NCBI GenBank assembly: GCA_963693305.1
Contig: OY855904.1
Location: 16,730,996-16,794,995, forward strand
Length of the DNA: 64,000 nucleotides
Source: Meandrina meandrites
Lineage: Eukaryota > Cnidaria > Anthozoa > Scleractinia > Meandrinidae
Direction: 5' to 3'
Both the position numbers and the translations under genes were made by a program. The notes under the pieces were generated by a model, which did no database searches, was not told where the DNA came from, and saw only the letters and a list, made by a program, of their open reading frames with translations. Positions 10,666 to 22,998 of the stretch are shown in pieces. Each line of letters starts with the position of its first letter. Within the stretch, counting starts at the first letter, position 1.

Positions 10666-13173
10666 ATGGCTCAAAATCGGTTGTCAAATGTAACGGTGGA
10701 GCAAGTGAAAGGTAGGATAATTGTGTTTTGCGTTTCCGTGTTTGCGATCTCATTAGTGAAATCCTTTAGTGCTAATAGCTGCTGGTTTAATTTCCTGCAT
10801 TTTTGATCTGTTTAAAATTTATACTTAACTCGGCGACCGAAAAACGCTCTGAATGTTGTTTAAGCATTTCAGTTACAATCTGCTTGACAAATCTGTCGAG
10901 TCAGCGATAATTGAAGAATCTAACATTAAACAAAATCAGGCGAGAAGCGAACAGAACCTCTCCGAGGCCCTTTCCAGATGGAGCGCGTCATCTTCGCAAA
11001 AAAAAAAAATTATTATACAGGCTAGAGTGAGGCTATAGTATTCCAGGAATTCAAAGAATCGACGGAAAGTACTCAGTATTATTACTCAAATGCGTGAATG
11101 GTTTCTCGAAAGCAAAAGTTATGTGTCGGGTACCGAAGATTGATATCACAGCTTTGTCTTTGGCAGGGGAGTGGGGAGAGCTGGCTGGTGTTTTCCCGTG
11201 AAAACATACCTTTCTCATAAAAGGGTGGGGAAAGTCCTGTCAAAAGTGCAATGTAAACAGAAAAATTTTTTCATCCTCTGAATGAATTATGTGTACAATG
11301 TAAGGGATTGTGAATTGTCTTTCAAAAATTCATGTTTCGCAGAATTTCAGGGGTCTCGGCTCAAACTTTCTGGGGTGCCTTTTCGGAATCTCAATTTTTT
11401 TTTAAGGCTAAGAAAGTCTAGGGCTTGCAGAAGAGATATCAGTCTTGCCGTCTCACAAAGTCTTAACCATTCGACACTGCCAATGTGGGAGTCCCAATCT
11501 TCATCTCAGTCTATAAGCTCTACTTGCTGGGAATATATTAAATCTTAATTTTTAGTAAACATACTGAACATTGCATACATTGTATAGCTATCAGTGCAAT
11601 CTCTTCCCTAGAGCCAGGTTTTCTTCTGGTCATCACCAGGAACATGGACTCTGGCCAATTTCAATTGCTTGACCATGCTCAGAGTGCTCATTTCAATTGT
11701 TAGCAAATCAGATTTGAGCATAAATGACTGGCAGTCCATGAATTGCTGACTTCCTCATTGAACTTGTTCAGAGTCCATGTTCTTTGTGCTGACCAAAAGA
11801 AAAGCATGCTGCGGTGATGAGATTGCTATCGATGAATAAAAAAAATGTGGGCAAAATTCTCCATAGGAACACACAAAATAATGGTGGTAAGTACAAAAAT
11901 ATAGTTTGTGCTTTGCTACAGTTTTCCAAGCTTATCACTGTAATTTTTGATTGTTGACCTCTTTTAACAGCTGCGATGAGAGAAATTTTGCAGGCCTTTG
12001 AGAAACCAGAAAACAAGGCTAGAATACAGGAAATTGAACAGGAAGCAGGAAGTGACCTAGTGAAGCTTCTTCAAGATCGGCTCCCATTTGCTGCTGAGAT
12101 ACAGCAAGAGGTGATAAAAAGTCATGGCTTCTCAGATGATGGGGACCAAGGTAACTGATTATTCATTGACAACATCAATTCCCTTACATCATTTAGTGAT
12201 CATCCCCTGAGTAGAGAGAACAAGGAGCAGTAGGGTTACAGGAGGGATGCAGGAGGGGTACAGGAGGGCTACAGGAAGGGTACAGGAGGGATGCAGGAGG
12301 GCTACAGGAGGGGTACAGGGGTACAGGAGGGCTATAGGGAGGGTACAGGAGGGGTAGAGGGTTACAGGAGGGGTACAGGAGGTGGGAGAAGAGAGGGTAG
12401 GAAGTGAGGTTCCTAAGGTGGCGGGAACTGGGAGAAATTGAAAAAACTTCAGCAACATTACATAACATTTTGCATTAGAAATAGCATGAAGAGGAAGGAA
12501 CCACTATAAAGGAAATAGCTTGTGAGCAGGCTCGCCTTGGGCAATACATGCACAAGCGGCAAAGCTGCAAGAATGGGTTTTTAAGTAAACAACATACAAA
12601 CCTTATAATTCAGGTGGCGAAAAAGCATGAATCTGAAGAATCAACATGTCGTTAATCTTTTGTAGTGCTAGCCAGGTAGTTACATAATGCATTTTCAGGA
12701 CCTCTGTAGTGGACTATTTAACTTCCCTGGGTGTGACACAGTGTGACCCTCTTCCCCCCCCTCCCACCTTTGGGAAATTCTAGCTACACCCCTGCTTCCA
12801 TGGAGCTGGTCCACATTGTAGTCCATTTTCATCCTCAGAATTTAAAGTCATCCTAACTATTATCAGTCAAATCCAGTACTGATAGTTGTTTCCCATGATC
12901 TTAATGTTTTAGGCTCTTCCTGAGACAACGCTTGAAGGAAGCACAAGTTATTGTATAATAGATCAATTGTTTAAGTTATAAAAATATAATTATGAAGGCT
13001 AAGATAATAATTATTTATTTGCTTGGTTGACAGGTTCCCTCACATTCACACATGCCATCAAGTTGTTTGAAAAAGATGATGAAGAAATAGCTAAAATGGC
13101 AGGAGATCTGAAGACACGATTTATTCCACTCCTACCCCGCCCACCTCTTTTTGTTCCAAGGGATGTCACATAA
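10666..13173 (+). CDS. C12orf57: Protein C10 (C12orf57 homologue)
   Basis: Small conserved animal protein; mutations in the human gene cause a brain malformation syndrome (Temtamy syndrome), but its biochemical role is not well defined. Exons 10666-10711, 11971-12150 and 13034-13173 join in phase to 366 nt, or 121 aa, against 126 in human. Conserved blocks include ILQAFEKPENKARIQE near residues 20-35, PFAAEIQQEVIKSHGFSDDG near 55-75, and a C-terminal FLPP-like stretch (RFIPLLPRPPLF). It is predicted soluble and helical, with no signal peptide. The ATG follows an in-frame stop, so it is the first usable start. It is divergent from GTF2B and convergent with SLC25A19. Confidence 0.93.
12233..12384. 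repeat. Minisatellite (TACAGGAGGGG)n
   Basis: About 14 imperfect tandem copies of a 10-11 bp unit, TACAGGAGGGG, with variants GATGCAGGAGG and GCTACAGGAGG. It lies in C12orf57 intron 2. Antisense frames through it give Pro/Leu/Tyr-rich ORFs with no meaning. Confidence 0.9.
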
Positions 13174-15120
13174 CCAAATTTGTTCGTAATTTTTTGGAAA
13201 TGTTTACAATTTGATAGTTGCTAAGATTGAATAACTCAACAATAATTTGTTTGAGTTGAATTGAGGTATATTTTGTAACTTTGTGTATAGTACAATGATG
13301 TCTTTACACGAGATCCAAACTGAAAGATTCCTTTACAGTCTTATGGAATTCTTCGAGTTGTAAATGGAGAAAGTGAAATCATGAGAGCTGCATCACATTG
13401 TGAGAGTTTGCTTGAACTTTCGGCAAGGATGGGCCAAACAAGAGAAACCTATCGGTCAGGTGGCAGCTCTCGCAAGGTCTCGCATGAATGGCTTGCTACC
13501 CTTCATGAGAACAAAAGAACAAACAATGGAAACAATACTCTTAGCCTAAAAAGAACAGATATGTCCAGGATTGAATGCTAATGAGATGTATGCTCTTTAT
13601 AACAAGCATCACAGTGTCTTCATTGATAAATATTCACCTAAACCCACATAATTCTGTCATATATGAAGTAGTATCGAACCCAGTCATACATGAAGTATTT
13701 GTTAAACAATACCTGCATTCAATCCTGGACATAAGTGCAAAACAATAGCAACTCAGCTACACTAGAGGACCAGTAGAATTACAAGCTTATGAGAGCTGCT
13801 ACACTACTGGAGAGTTTCAGTCCAAATAAGAAAGAAAGACTCTTAGGATCAAATCACTTATTCTCATAACTTCCATCTAGAGTTTGTTTTTCAACAGTTA
13901 AAGAACATTATTTCAGGAACTTATCATGCAATAGGCTTGGAGATAAAAGGTTTGAAGCTAACTCAATTCAATAAATTTCCACTGTTTGTTAAAATTATAT
14001 TGCATTAAATTTCAAAATCTTGTCAAGATACATTTTGGGGCTTAAAATGCTCATAAACTGACAAGCTTGTTGGAAGTGTAAATAACGACGCTGAAAAATT
14101 CTGGAGTATCAATGAAACTTCTGCCAAGCTTCAGGTGTTCAGAATAAAACAAATATGACTAAGATGTACATGTACAGGTATTATCAACACTTAATGATTA
14201 ATGTTTGCATGAAATGAATATATTTTTCCAAATTAATTTTTACCTTCAGGCTTCTCTAAGACTAAAGAATTGAATGTTGATTGACTTTTTTATATTTTAT
14301 ACACATCTGTCATAAGACAGAATAAATAAAGGAGGTTGAACTATCAGTCAGTGCAAAATAGAATAATTTACAAACTCATTTTCATCAAGTGCTCACATTT
14401 ACAGCATCATAGTAATAATCTTTATTTCATGACTCAATTTACAACCAATGGAGAAAATGAAATGTTTCCCAAAACATCTCCTCACTTTGAAAGAACAACA
14501 ACTTATTTCATTATTTAATATCAATCACAACCATAAAAAAATAGCATCAAGAAGTTTTGCAAAACATTAGTTCTTGTATATAACTATTGATAAGATAGTG
14601 AAAGGCAAAGATGCTTTTTGTATACTGGTAATATCATTGCAGAAGAATCTAACTGTATCAAAATAAATATTACTGCTGGCATTTCAGGTTTTTTTTTCTC
14701 ACACTTGAAAAAGAAGTTGAAAATACTCTTTTTAAATATTATAAAATTCAAAATGTCAGAATTTTTTTCCTTGTTGCAATATTTGTTTGTATACAGTTCC
14801 TTTAAACTAATAACTAGGACCATAATTATACTTCTAATCTGTTGTTTTAGTATTTTAGTAGTTCAGTGTTACATTTTAAATGAAAAATTTAAAATCTAAC
14901 GTTCATATAACATATACTATAAATATACTTTGCTATGACCTGTAATATGATATATAATATACAATAATTATTTAACAATAAAAGAATCAGAGTACTGTAC
15001 TGACATTATAACAATAATGCCAATTTCAAAATAGAAGAGACTGACAATTGAATTTCCTATTACCGATACACTCAAATGAAAGTGTTTAACTCTAGTACTT
15101 TGATGCTCTTGATGTTCATG
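13174..15120. other. Convergent intergenic region C12orf57 / SLC25A19
   Basis: AT-rich spacer between two stop codons. It contains a short inverted repeat with 19-bp arms (13560-13578 and 13715-13733, core CCAGGATTGAATGC). Possible plus-strand poly(A) signals occur at 13970-13975 and near 14321. Nothing else that I recognise is present; the short open frames look random. Confidence 0.6.
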
Positions 15121-18100
15121 CTAACTTGGTGATGTAGAAGTAGCTGCAGGTACATCTTCATTGTGAATGTATCCTCTTGCTATCATCAGGCACTGTTCAT
15201 ATGTGCAGAAAATGAGTGCCACTGACAAACCAGCCTGAAATAATGCAAACATTTTGTTTTTAGTGGAGCTCCCCCAGCGGGCCGCAAAGCAGAGCCTGAT
15301 AACCATAGAGACAGGAGAATCGTGCATGCACAAAAACAGGAAAACCATGCATTTGATCTTTCATGGTCGTCATGGCTAGCAAGACAGTTCACAGCGCAGG
15401 CACCCACTGTGCATCATATGACAATGTTGCGCAACACAGCGGCCATTTGGACGGCCATACCTTGCCAGCTTTGTCAGTTTATATCATTGATATTGAGGAT
15501 CCATGTTGTGGTCAATTGACAGCTGTCAAAACAAGGTATCTGCTGAGCAGAATCACATGACCATATTGTGGGCTCAGGTGTGGAGCTCACTGAGGTCGCA
15601 TATTTTTTTTTTAAGTTGACTACTGACAAGGTAATGGTTTTGCTCAAGTCCTAATTTTTTTCTGCCCAGGGTAAAGAAAAGGATTTTGTCAGTAAAATTT
15701 CTGCAGTTGAAGCTGACAATTTATTTTGGCTATGGAATCTTTCATGAGTAGTTGTGAAAACCAGGTATATTTGTTGTGGTTTAAATTTTACCTTGGTTTA
15801 AAATTTTTCAAACCAGTTTGATTTTTATTTTCCTTTGTTTGAGATTATGATAATCAATACAAGACAATGAAAACTAAAAATCAAACTGGTTTGAAAAATT
15901 TTAAACCAAAGAAAAATTTAAACCACAACATATTCAATGTATGTGGAGCTCCGCTCTTAGACTTGGCTAAATCTATATATTAGTTTGACTTCCCAAACAA
16001 TTCAGTATGATGAGGTGCTTACTTGAGCCCAGTGCTCTTTAATATTTTTGCTCTCACGACTCATATGCAGTGCTTAATTGGGAGCGTAGCTTAAATGGGG
16101 GTAGCACTTAATCAAGTAAATATGGTATACCTTCCTTACCTTAATTGTGCTTGGAGCAAGTCCTTTAAAGAAGCCTGCAGAACCTTCTTCTCTTAATATA
16201 ACCCTGAAGCAATCTAACATACCATTGTACTTCTGTACTTTGCCAAATGTCTGTCTGGCCTTGTGAAAACCTTGCACCTTTCACAAACAAACAAGATGTA
16301 ACATGTAGAAAATGAACAGTTCCTTTCCCTCTATTCAATAGTTATAACTGTGTTCAGGCTGTATAGAAGTCAGCCTTGTTTTGTATAACTTTATATAGCA
16401 CTATTACGGAGCTTACGAAAGAAAATTTCTGATTTGATGGGAATTATGACTACAGTAGAATCCCAATTTTTTGAACTTCCAGGGGGAAGGAAAATTGCTT
16501 TGAGAAATCAGAGGTTCAAGAAATTAGGGGTAAAATTATAGAGGAGTACTATCTCGGGGAAACAAAAATTGCTTTGAGAAATCAGAGGTTCAAGAAACCA
16601 AGGGTTTTAGAAATGGCGATTCTACTTTATTAAATATGAAAGGAAGTGTCAACGATAAAAAGTGCTCATCATACCACACACCTGTAGTCTCTTCTTGACC
16701 ATGTCAAGGGGGTAAATCATTCCTTTACTAAATATTCCTGACAATGCACCGCACGCTAGGCTCTCCTCAACATCAGCTGGCTTATAAGGATCTTGCTGTC
16801 ATACAAAGGAATTCAATCTTACATTACAGACAACAGTTAGATCAGTGAACAGTTACTGTTTTGTTAAAGAGCACTTGAAATACTAAACACTGTATGATTG
16901 TGTAGTGTAGCAGTGATACAAAGAAAAGAATTTCCAGAAAGCACAACATTGAATGTGCAGTTAGTTAGTTCCTTCTCTTGAGGAGGCAGCATGGCCGAGT
17001 GGTTAGAGCGCCGGACTTGAAATCCGGAGGTCCCGGGTTCAAGTCCCGTTCTGACCACTATCTGAATTTGTTCTCGGTTGTCCCGACTTCAAATCCTCGG
17101 TCATGCTTGTAAATAGCCAACTGGTCTGCCTCCTGCCAGTTGGGAATTTTAATCATGTTATGTTTATTTAATATTTTGTTTCATATACACGGCCCCACAA
17201 GCTTCTAGCTTTAAACACAAACCGTGTATAAATAAAGTTGCTTTACCTTTTACCTTTTTACCTTTTTTTGTTATAGTTTTCTAAAACATTTTTCCTACAC
17301 ATTTTGTCATAGAGATCATAATTTCTCAGTGATTTTATTCAACCCCTAAAACAATATCTAACAATTAGTGCATAATAGTCAAACATTTCACCGGTTAAGC
17401 AAACCACACTAAAAGGCATCACTTTGTCTATTTTTTCCTTGAATTTTGTTGAAGTTTTGATTATTGGTAAAAGAACTGTACATCTTTCAGATCTTTCTGT
17501 AATCTCTTGTGATTGAAACATGGGTTTTAAAAAACTGTTGGGCCGAACACCTTTCAAATTTAAATATTGTTTGTTTGTAGCTTTAAATTAAATTATAATG
17601 CCTGGGAGATTTATTTGTAATGAAGTTGTGGTTTTATTATTTCGATCCATAGATTGAAGTTATTCTTCATTAAGTTTACTTAAAGTACCAACTGGTGTGC
17701 AGTGGTCATGTACCTTAATCCTGAATGACATTTCCCATAGTGCCTTGAAAAAGGCATAAAATCCAAACTGCAGCCCAGCATAAGGGAAAATCTGTACTAG
17801 AGTAGGAACCAGCCCTAACAAAAATAATGTAGTCTGCATATTAACTTATATTTGTGGAGCTTGCTGAATGATGTCTTGTGAGCTCCTGAGCTGCTGCTGC
17901 TGCTGCTGCTAATGGCTGCTGCTGCTGTTAATGGTGCTGCTGCTGCTGCTAATGGACACACCCTACAGGCTAGACAACCCCTGTTAGCAAATGTTTAATA
18001 ATTACTTATTATGGCCCTAGCCACATAAACAAACAAGTCCCTGATCACAAGGGTGTCTGTTCACAGGAGATTAGACTGGAGTCAACTTCAAGTAAGGGAT

Positions 18101-21100
18101 ATTGTCTTGATATATCACAGAATTCTTAATACTTCACGTAGGTCTAAGAGTAAACTATCAATGGTAATCGGAAAGGGGAACTAAATGTACTATTCCAAGC
18201 TCTTGTCAAAATTTGGGTTATTAAAGAAGGAATATGAGAAGAATAAGAGTTCCACTGCTGAATAAAATGGCCTGACAAAACTATTCATAAATAATTATTG
18301 ATTCAGGTTATAAAATTTCATACACATCACAACACAAACAAGCAAACAAGAGAGGGTCTCACCTTTATAAAATGATCTAATTCCTTCATTAACATACATT
18401 TTACTTGCAGCTTGATAAAGATTCTTGTAGATCTGCAAATAAAAGGTGTTGAATCTAAATATGTTATTGTAACTGTAAATGTACCTTTCGAAACGGGGCA
18501 GTGGCACCAAATATAAAATGACATTTTCCTGTGCCTGATGATTCAAAAGCTGACTTTAGTAACTAACAGGGCTGTCACTAAGGGCCAGGGGCTGGGGAAT
18601 TCCCCCGGCTACCATGAGTGAGCCCCGGCTACTTAAAATCAAAACCACTGGTAAGTGAAAAAATACATCAAACAACAAAATTTTGTCCCCCAACTACTTT
18701 TTCATTTTCCCCACCTACTTGAAAAATTAGTGATGATCCTGTAGTACATATCCAGGGTTAACAGTAAATTCAGGTTGAACTACATATTCCTAGACTTATG
18801 CTATAATAATAATAATGATGATGATGAAAGCTTCATTTGAACTGAAAGACTGATCAGCGAAATCCAAATAAGAAAGTACACTGGTATGTTACAGTTGGAA
18901 ATAGGTCAAAGTAAAATTAATCAGTCTCCTGATTAGTGGCAATTTCATTATAAAATTAAAACAACAAAAACAAAAACAAGAAATTATATAATTATATCTT
19001 TCCTGTCCAGCAAACATTTCTGTTCTCCCCCTGGGAACTACACTAATGGACATTCTAAAAACTGCAAAACTTCTAATAGAAGTAGTTTTATATCAAACAT
19101 AATCTTACTTTAGGTTCTCCTTGTGCGACAAGCCTTGTTCGTAACACATCTAAAGGCTGTGCGACTGTCGATGAGAGACATCCAGCCAGGCCTCCACAAA
19201 CAAAGTGAGTCACTGTGTTGACAAGAAAAGCGAAAGACAACAAATCATTTTGATGGAAGATCAGCCTAAATCAGGTTTCCTTGTCTTTAGTATCAGTACA
19301 AAACTTGATCCTGAGAGGGTGAATAGCCCCCTGCAGACTTGCAATAGCCATATCTGCCAGCTTGTGCACGAAGGCCTTATGCGTCCCATGGCATGTTGAA
19401 GGTGGATGACGAGGATTAGACAAGTATAACAGCACTGCTTCCAGACAGTCTTTGCTGCAATTAACATCCGTGGCCAGGAAAACCTTACAGAAGGAAAGGA
19501 CACTGGATACCCCTTATGGTCATCAGTTCTTAGCAAGCCATGGAACGCCTAAGGCCACAGATACCTCTATAAGGTGGGATACCCCTTTAGACACAAAATA
19601 TTTATTCTCCTTACTTGTTACTCTAACATTTCGTTTATGTTGGTTTAGAGAACTTGTTGATACATCAAAAAGATAATCTTATTTATTAGTTTCTGTCACC
19701 AGCTATTATTTAATTGTAATAAATTAATGGAATTGTTATACTGACAAATTCTTAATTTGGGCATTTCCAATTCAACACACTAATAATACGAAGGCTATCC
19801 TTAATGATTCTATACAACCATTACTAATATTCCTTCCATAATGAAAAAAGCCACAAGAGCTTATTGAAAAGTTTAATGACCTGGTTTCCACTTTGGATCT
19901 GTACACGCAGGATATGTTCTCCACATAACTTCAGTAATGGCTTCAAATGACATGAACTGGAATACAAAAGCAAGGGAAAGAGGCAGAAAAAAATTTTAGT
20001 ATTCAGCCAAAAATGTCAATGCACTATAATTTATTGTGCTTATGATTTGCTATTTTGAAGAATACCCAGAAAAGGTCTTTACTAGTTTAATAATAATAGA
20101 AACCAGACAAGTGTAAAAGTAATTTTATTGTTTATTGCTTACTTGAACATATCCATACACCACTGAAAGGACTTGCGCTGGAACATGACCTTTCCTGATA
20201 ATTAAAACAAATTATGTATTCTCAATGGTTATGTATTCTGTAGTTTAGTTAATTAAAGTTATCATGTTTGTATTTGCTATATAACGTATATGTTACAGGT
20301 CAAATTTAAATTCAGGTTAAATTTTTGTTAACATAGGTTATTTTTTTTCAACCTAGGTAAAATTTAGGGCTATTATTAGGGTTAGGGTTTAGATTGGAGT
20401 CATATTTTAAAAAAATTAGTGGTTCACCACCATTTCCTACGTGGTAAACTTGATAATGGGACAGCAAATCTGGAGGTTGAAAGTTAAAATGTAAAAAGGT
20501 AAAAAAAATAAATTACACTACTTTTAAGTAAGGATGGTGGAGGGGGTTCATAGGTGTTTTAATTTAATTTTCTACAAAATAAACTAGGTTAAAAAAAATA
20601 ACCTAGGTTGAAAAAAATAACCTAGGTTAAAAAAAATAACCTAGGTTGAAAAAAATGAACTTAAGCTAATTTTGACCTGAAACATAATTATATACTGTAG
20701 CTTAAATGAATTCCAGTATTAAGTATTAAAATATATTCAAACTATTTTGATTTGTATTTTCTTTTGCTCCAGATTTGTTACCATAACCATTAAACAAAAC
20801 AAAAAGAAAATACAAGTCAAACTAGTCTGAAATCATTTTGATTTATTTTAAAATACAACATATATTTTAAATGTTTTTTCTTTACCAAAGTGCTGTAAAT
20901 CCTTCCTCTTTGTAAATAAGTTTGAATGCCTGCCATATTCCTGAATATTTACCAGTAATAGTTTTCTGCAATAGGAAAAGGCAGATATTAGGTTACATCA
21001 GTGACTAGTGTCTGAAACAGGAGTTTGCTACTTCTGTGGTATATGTTCCTTACCAGTTTTTATTGATACTTGTCAGGGGAATAGCTACCTCAGGATGTAA

Positions 21101-22611
21101 CAAATTGATCGAAATCGATCATCGGAAAGCTAATCAATTAACCGATACTACTTGAAAGTGATCGATACTTGTCGATTGATTAGTTAATTAAATCGATCGA
21201 AATCGATAATCACAGAAATCCCGACCTAACCGATTCAAATCAATTTTACCCATTGATGCCTGACGGCTGTTGAAACGGCACGAAACCCCTAAAATCGGTT
21301 ACAAAACAACAGATTCCTACTACTAAATAAACACTCAACACTTTCTATGCTTTCCTTTAATTTTAATGCTAATAAACACACTCAGTTGTATTTTCTGAAG
21401 CATTGTTAGTAGTAATTATCTAAAACGTTAAACACAACTCAAAACAAAGTGGCTAAGTAAATAACAAAGAAGCAAAATCTCCGCAAGATGCGTATCAGAT
21501 AACAACACGTGTGTGTCAAATCTGTTCACCTAAAATTCTGAACTAAAGATTGAAAAATGAAAGAAACTTGAAAGGAACTTTGCCTCTAATTAAATTTCAT
21601 TTAAAATGAAGCCAAGAATTGTATTCAAAATCGGGTAGAAATATTGAAAATTCAAAACCGTGCAATTCTGTATACAAGAACTAATTATTCACATGTTCAC
21701 GCTAAAGAGAAAGTTTTGATTTTATTTTGCAGATTTTGCAGTCAATTGTTCACTCAATGGCTTTACGGATCCTTCAAAAAATTCCATCCATATTTCGAAG
21801 CAATACTGTACATTACCATTTTTGTTTTCAAAAGTCTTGGGATGCCGCATTACGAGCAAATCCGTGTGTAGGTCCATGATTTGTATTCAAAACTCATTTC
21901 GAAGTGCCATGACACCATGTCTGGGGCCGTGCAAGGAAAGATGAATCCGTCCTCAGGCAATCAATAGTTTTCAATTGAAAACGATCTTTCAATTGTATTC
22001 GATTAAAATCGATAATCACAATAACATTAGCAATCGATTTCCGATATTACTCGATTAATTACTATTGATTTTATCGATTAATATCGATTCTTATCGAGTA
22101 TCGGAATTATCGATTTGTTACGTCATGCTATCTTTACGAACCCCGCATGCACATACGCACATATGTATCTGAGAAAGTGGAAAATAAAGCAAAATAAAAT
22201 ATGCTTAAATATATCTACCATCACGCTATTTGTGATACATGTTCATAAACATTAGGAATGAGACTTTCTATAAGAAATTTAATAACTTATTCAAGTTCTG
22301 TAAACAAAACGAAAACCAATTTGTTTATTGTATAAGCTTATATTTTATCTATATTGAAAGCTTTTGTCGAACAAGACATAGCACAATAAGCAATATTATA
22401 ATTCAATGAGACGTAACAATACCTTGGTTGTTGGTTCAATTTGTAGCTGAAATCGTATTTTTAGAACATCAAGAGGTTGAACCACAACTCTTGTCAAAAC
22501 ACCGGACACAGATCCACATAGACCACATTGCAGGGAAGATACGCTCTTCTCTTTACGACCAGGATCAAAACCGACCACCATTTCTTCAGTAAAAACATTT
22601 TTCGATCCCAT
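15121..22611 (-). CDS. SLC25A19: Mitochondrial thiamine pyrophosphate carrier (SLC25A19-like)
   Basis: Inner-membrane carrier that brings thiamine pyrophosphate into mitochondria in exchange for nucleotides. Coding exons (minus strand, 5' to 3'): 22423-22611, 20886-20965, 20143-20194, 19881-19956, 19109-19212, 18363-18432, 17714-17814, 16682-16795, 16140-16277, 15121-15234. Total 1038 nt, or 345 aa, against 320 in human. All three mitochondrial carrier signatures are present: PLDVLKIR (46-53), PLDVLRTR (152-159) and PLDMVKKR (253-260). Family-specific stretches also match, for example [12 protein letters not shown] and [20 protein letters not shown]. The exon 4 donor (GTCATT) is weak, but the phase is right. 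The start sits 387 bp from the divergent KIF14 ATG. Orthology to SLC25A19 rather than another carrier rests on these stretches. Confidence 0.93.
15767..15935. repeat. Palindromic MITE GTTGTGGTTTAAA family
   Basis: Full inverted repeat of about 169 bp. The arms begin TTGTTGTGGTTTAAA and contain AAATTTTTCAAACCAGTTTGA. It lies in SLC25A19 intron 9. A half copy lies at 8955-9012 and a diverged relative at about 20735-20875. Confidence 0.75.
16982..17269 (+). mobile_element. tRNA-derived SINE, copy 1
   Basis: The head folds as a tRNA: A-box-like TGGCCGAGTGGTTAGAGCG, an anticodon stem CCGGA/TCCGG with loop CTTGAAA (TGA, Ser-like), and B-box GGGTTCAAGTCCC. It continues without a tRNA 3' end into a body with AAATAGCCAACTGGTC and CCAGTTGGGAA, then AATAAAG and a T-rich (CTTTTTAC)n tail. 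Copy 2 (56939-57209) has the same head and middle, so this is a SINE family. It lies in SLC25A19 intron 7, antisense to the gene. Confidence 0.85.
17891..17950. repeat. Interrupted CTG trinucleotide repeat
   Basis: Runs of CTG broken by AATGG and TTAATGG, inside SLC25A19 intron 6. On the gene strand it reads CAG. It is non-coding here. Confidence 0.9.
18565..18750. repeat. hAT-like repeat fragment
   Basis: Starts ACAGGGCTGTCACTAAGGG, reminiscent of CAGGGCTGTCA-type hAT ends. It continues with a purine/pyrimidine-biased body (CCCCGGCTAC, CCCCACCTACTTG) resembling the stretch near 27480-27560. A matching right terminus is not clear. It lies in SLC25A19 intron 5. Confidence 0.35.
20291..20684. 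mobile_element. TIR element with CCTAGGTT subrepeats
   Basis: Ends TTACAGGTCAAA and TTTGACCTGAAAC are inverted. Close to the right end are four tandem units of about 18 bp, AACCTAGGTTRAAAAAAAT (20583-20656), with inverted partners near 20328-20356 on the left. It lies in SLC25A19 intron 2. Non-coding; superfamily unknown. Confidence 0.65.
21098..22121. mobile_element. ~1-kb element with ATCGAT-rich subterminal arrays
   Basis: Ends GTAACAAAT and ATTTGTTAC are inverted. The outer ~150 bp on each side is packed with ATCGAT/AATCGA words, while the ~700-bp interior is ordinary AT-rich sequence. Dense subterminal motifs resemble transposase-binding arrays of some DNA transposons. No transposase ORF is present. 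It fills most of SLC25A19 intron 1. Confidence 0.65.
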
Positions 22612-22998
22612 TTACATTCAACGGATAATTGACAGTACGGAAATAAACAATTCCTGGAATGATATTTAAAATTGTGTCATAGTTATGATGTGTTGCACGC
22701 GCTACTTCCTCCGCCATCTTGACCATGTTCACGCGACCTGAGAAAAAGAGGGAGGAATGAGTACTGAGAGAAATTCCCGCGGGATCTTGAAATTATCACG
22801 TGGGCAGTTCTTGACACATGATTGGTTGTTTTATCTCGGAGTCGGCGGATCATCTTTCAAAATCTATGGAATTTATTTTCGTGATGATCAATCAATCGAG
22901 CTTGGTTTCGATACGTTCGTTATTTTGAAACTTGATAGATTATGGTGTACATTGGTAATTCCCTTCTGTTTTGGATTTCTTTGTTTGAAATGTGAAAA
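22612..22998. promoter_or_regulatory. Bidirectional promoter SLC25A19 / KIF14
   Basis: A 387-bp gap between divergent start codons. By eye it contains ETS-like ACTTCC (22704-22709), YY1-like CCGCCATCTT (22711-22720), an E2F-like palindrome TCCCGCGGGA (22775-22784), an E-box CACGTG (22797-22802) and an inverted CCAAT box ATTGG (22821-22825). The E2F/CCAAT pair would suit a cell-cycle kinesin. Transcription starts are not visible. Confidence 0.6.

Noticed and set aside
16982..17065. Functional tRNA-Ser gene
   Set aside because: The cloverleaf parts are present, but the sequence runs into a SINE body shared with 57209-56939 and lacks a proper acceptor 3' strand, so it is a SINE head.
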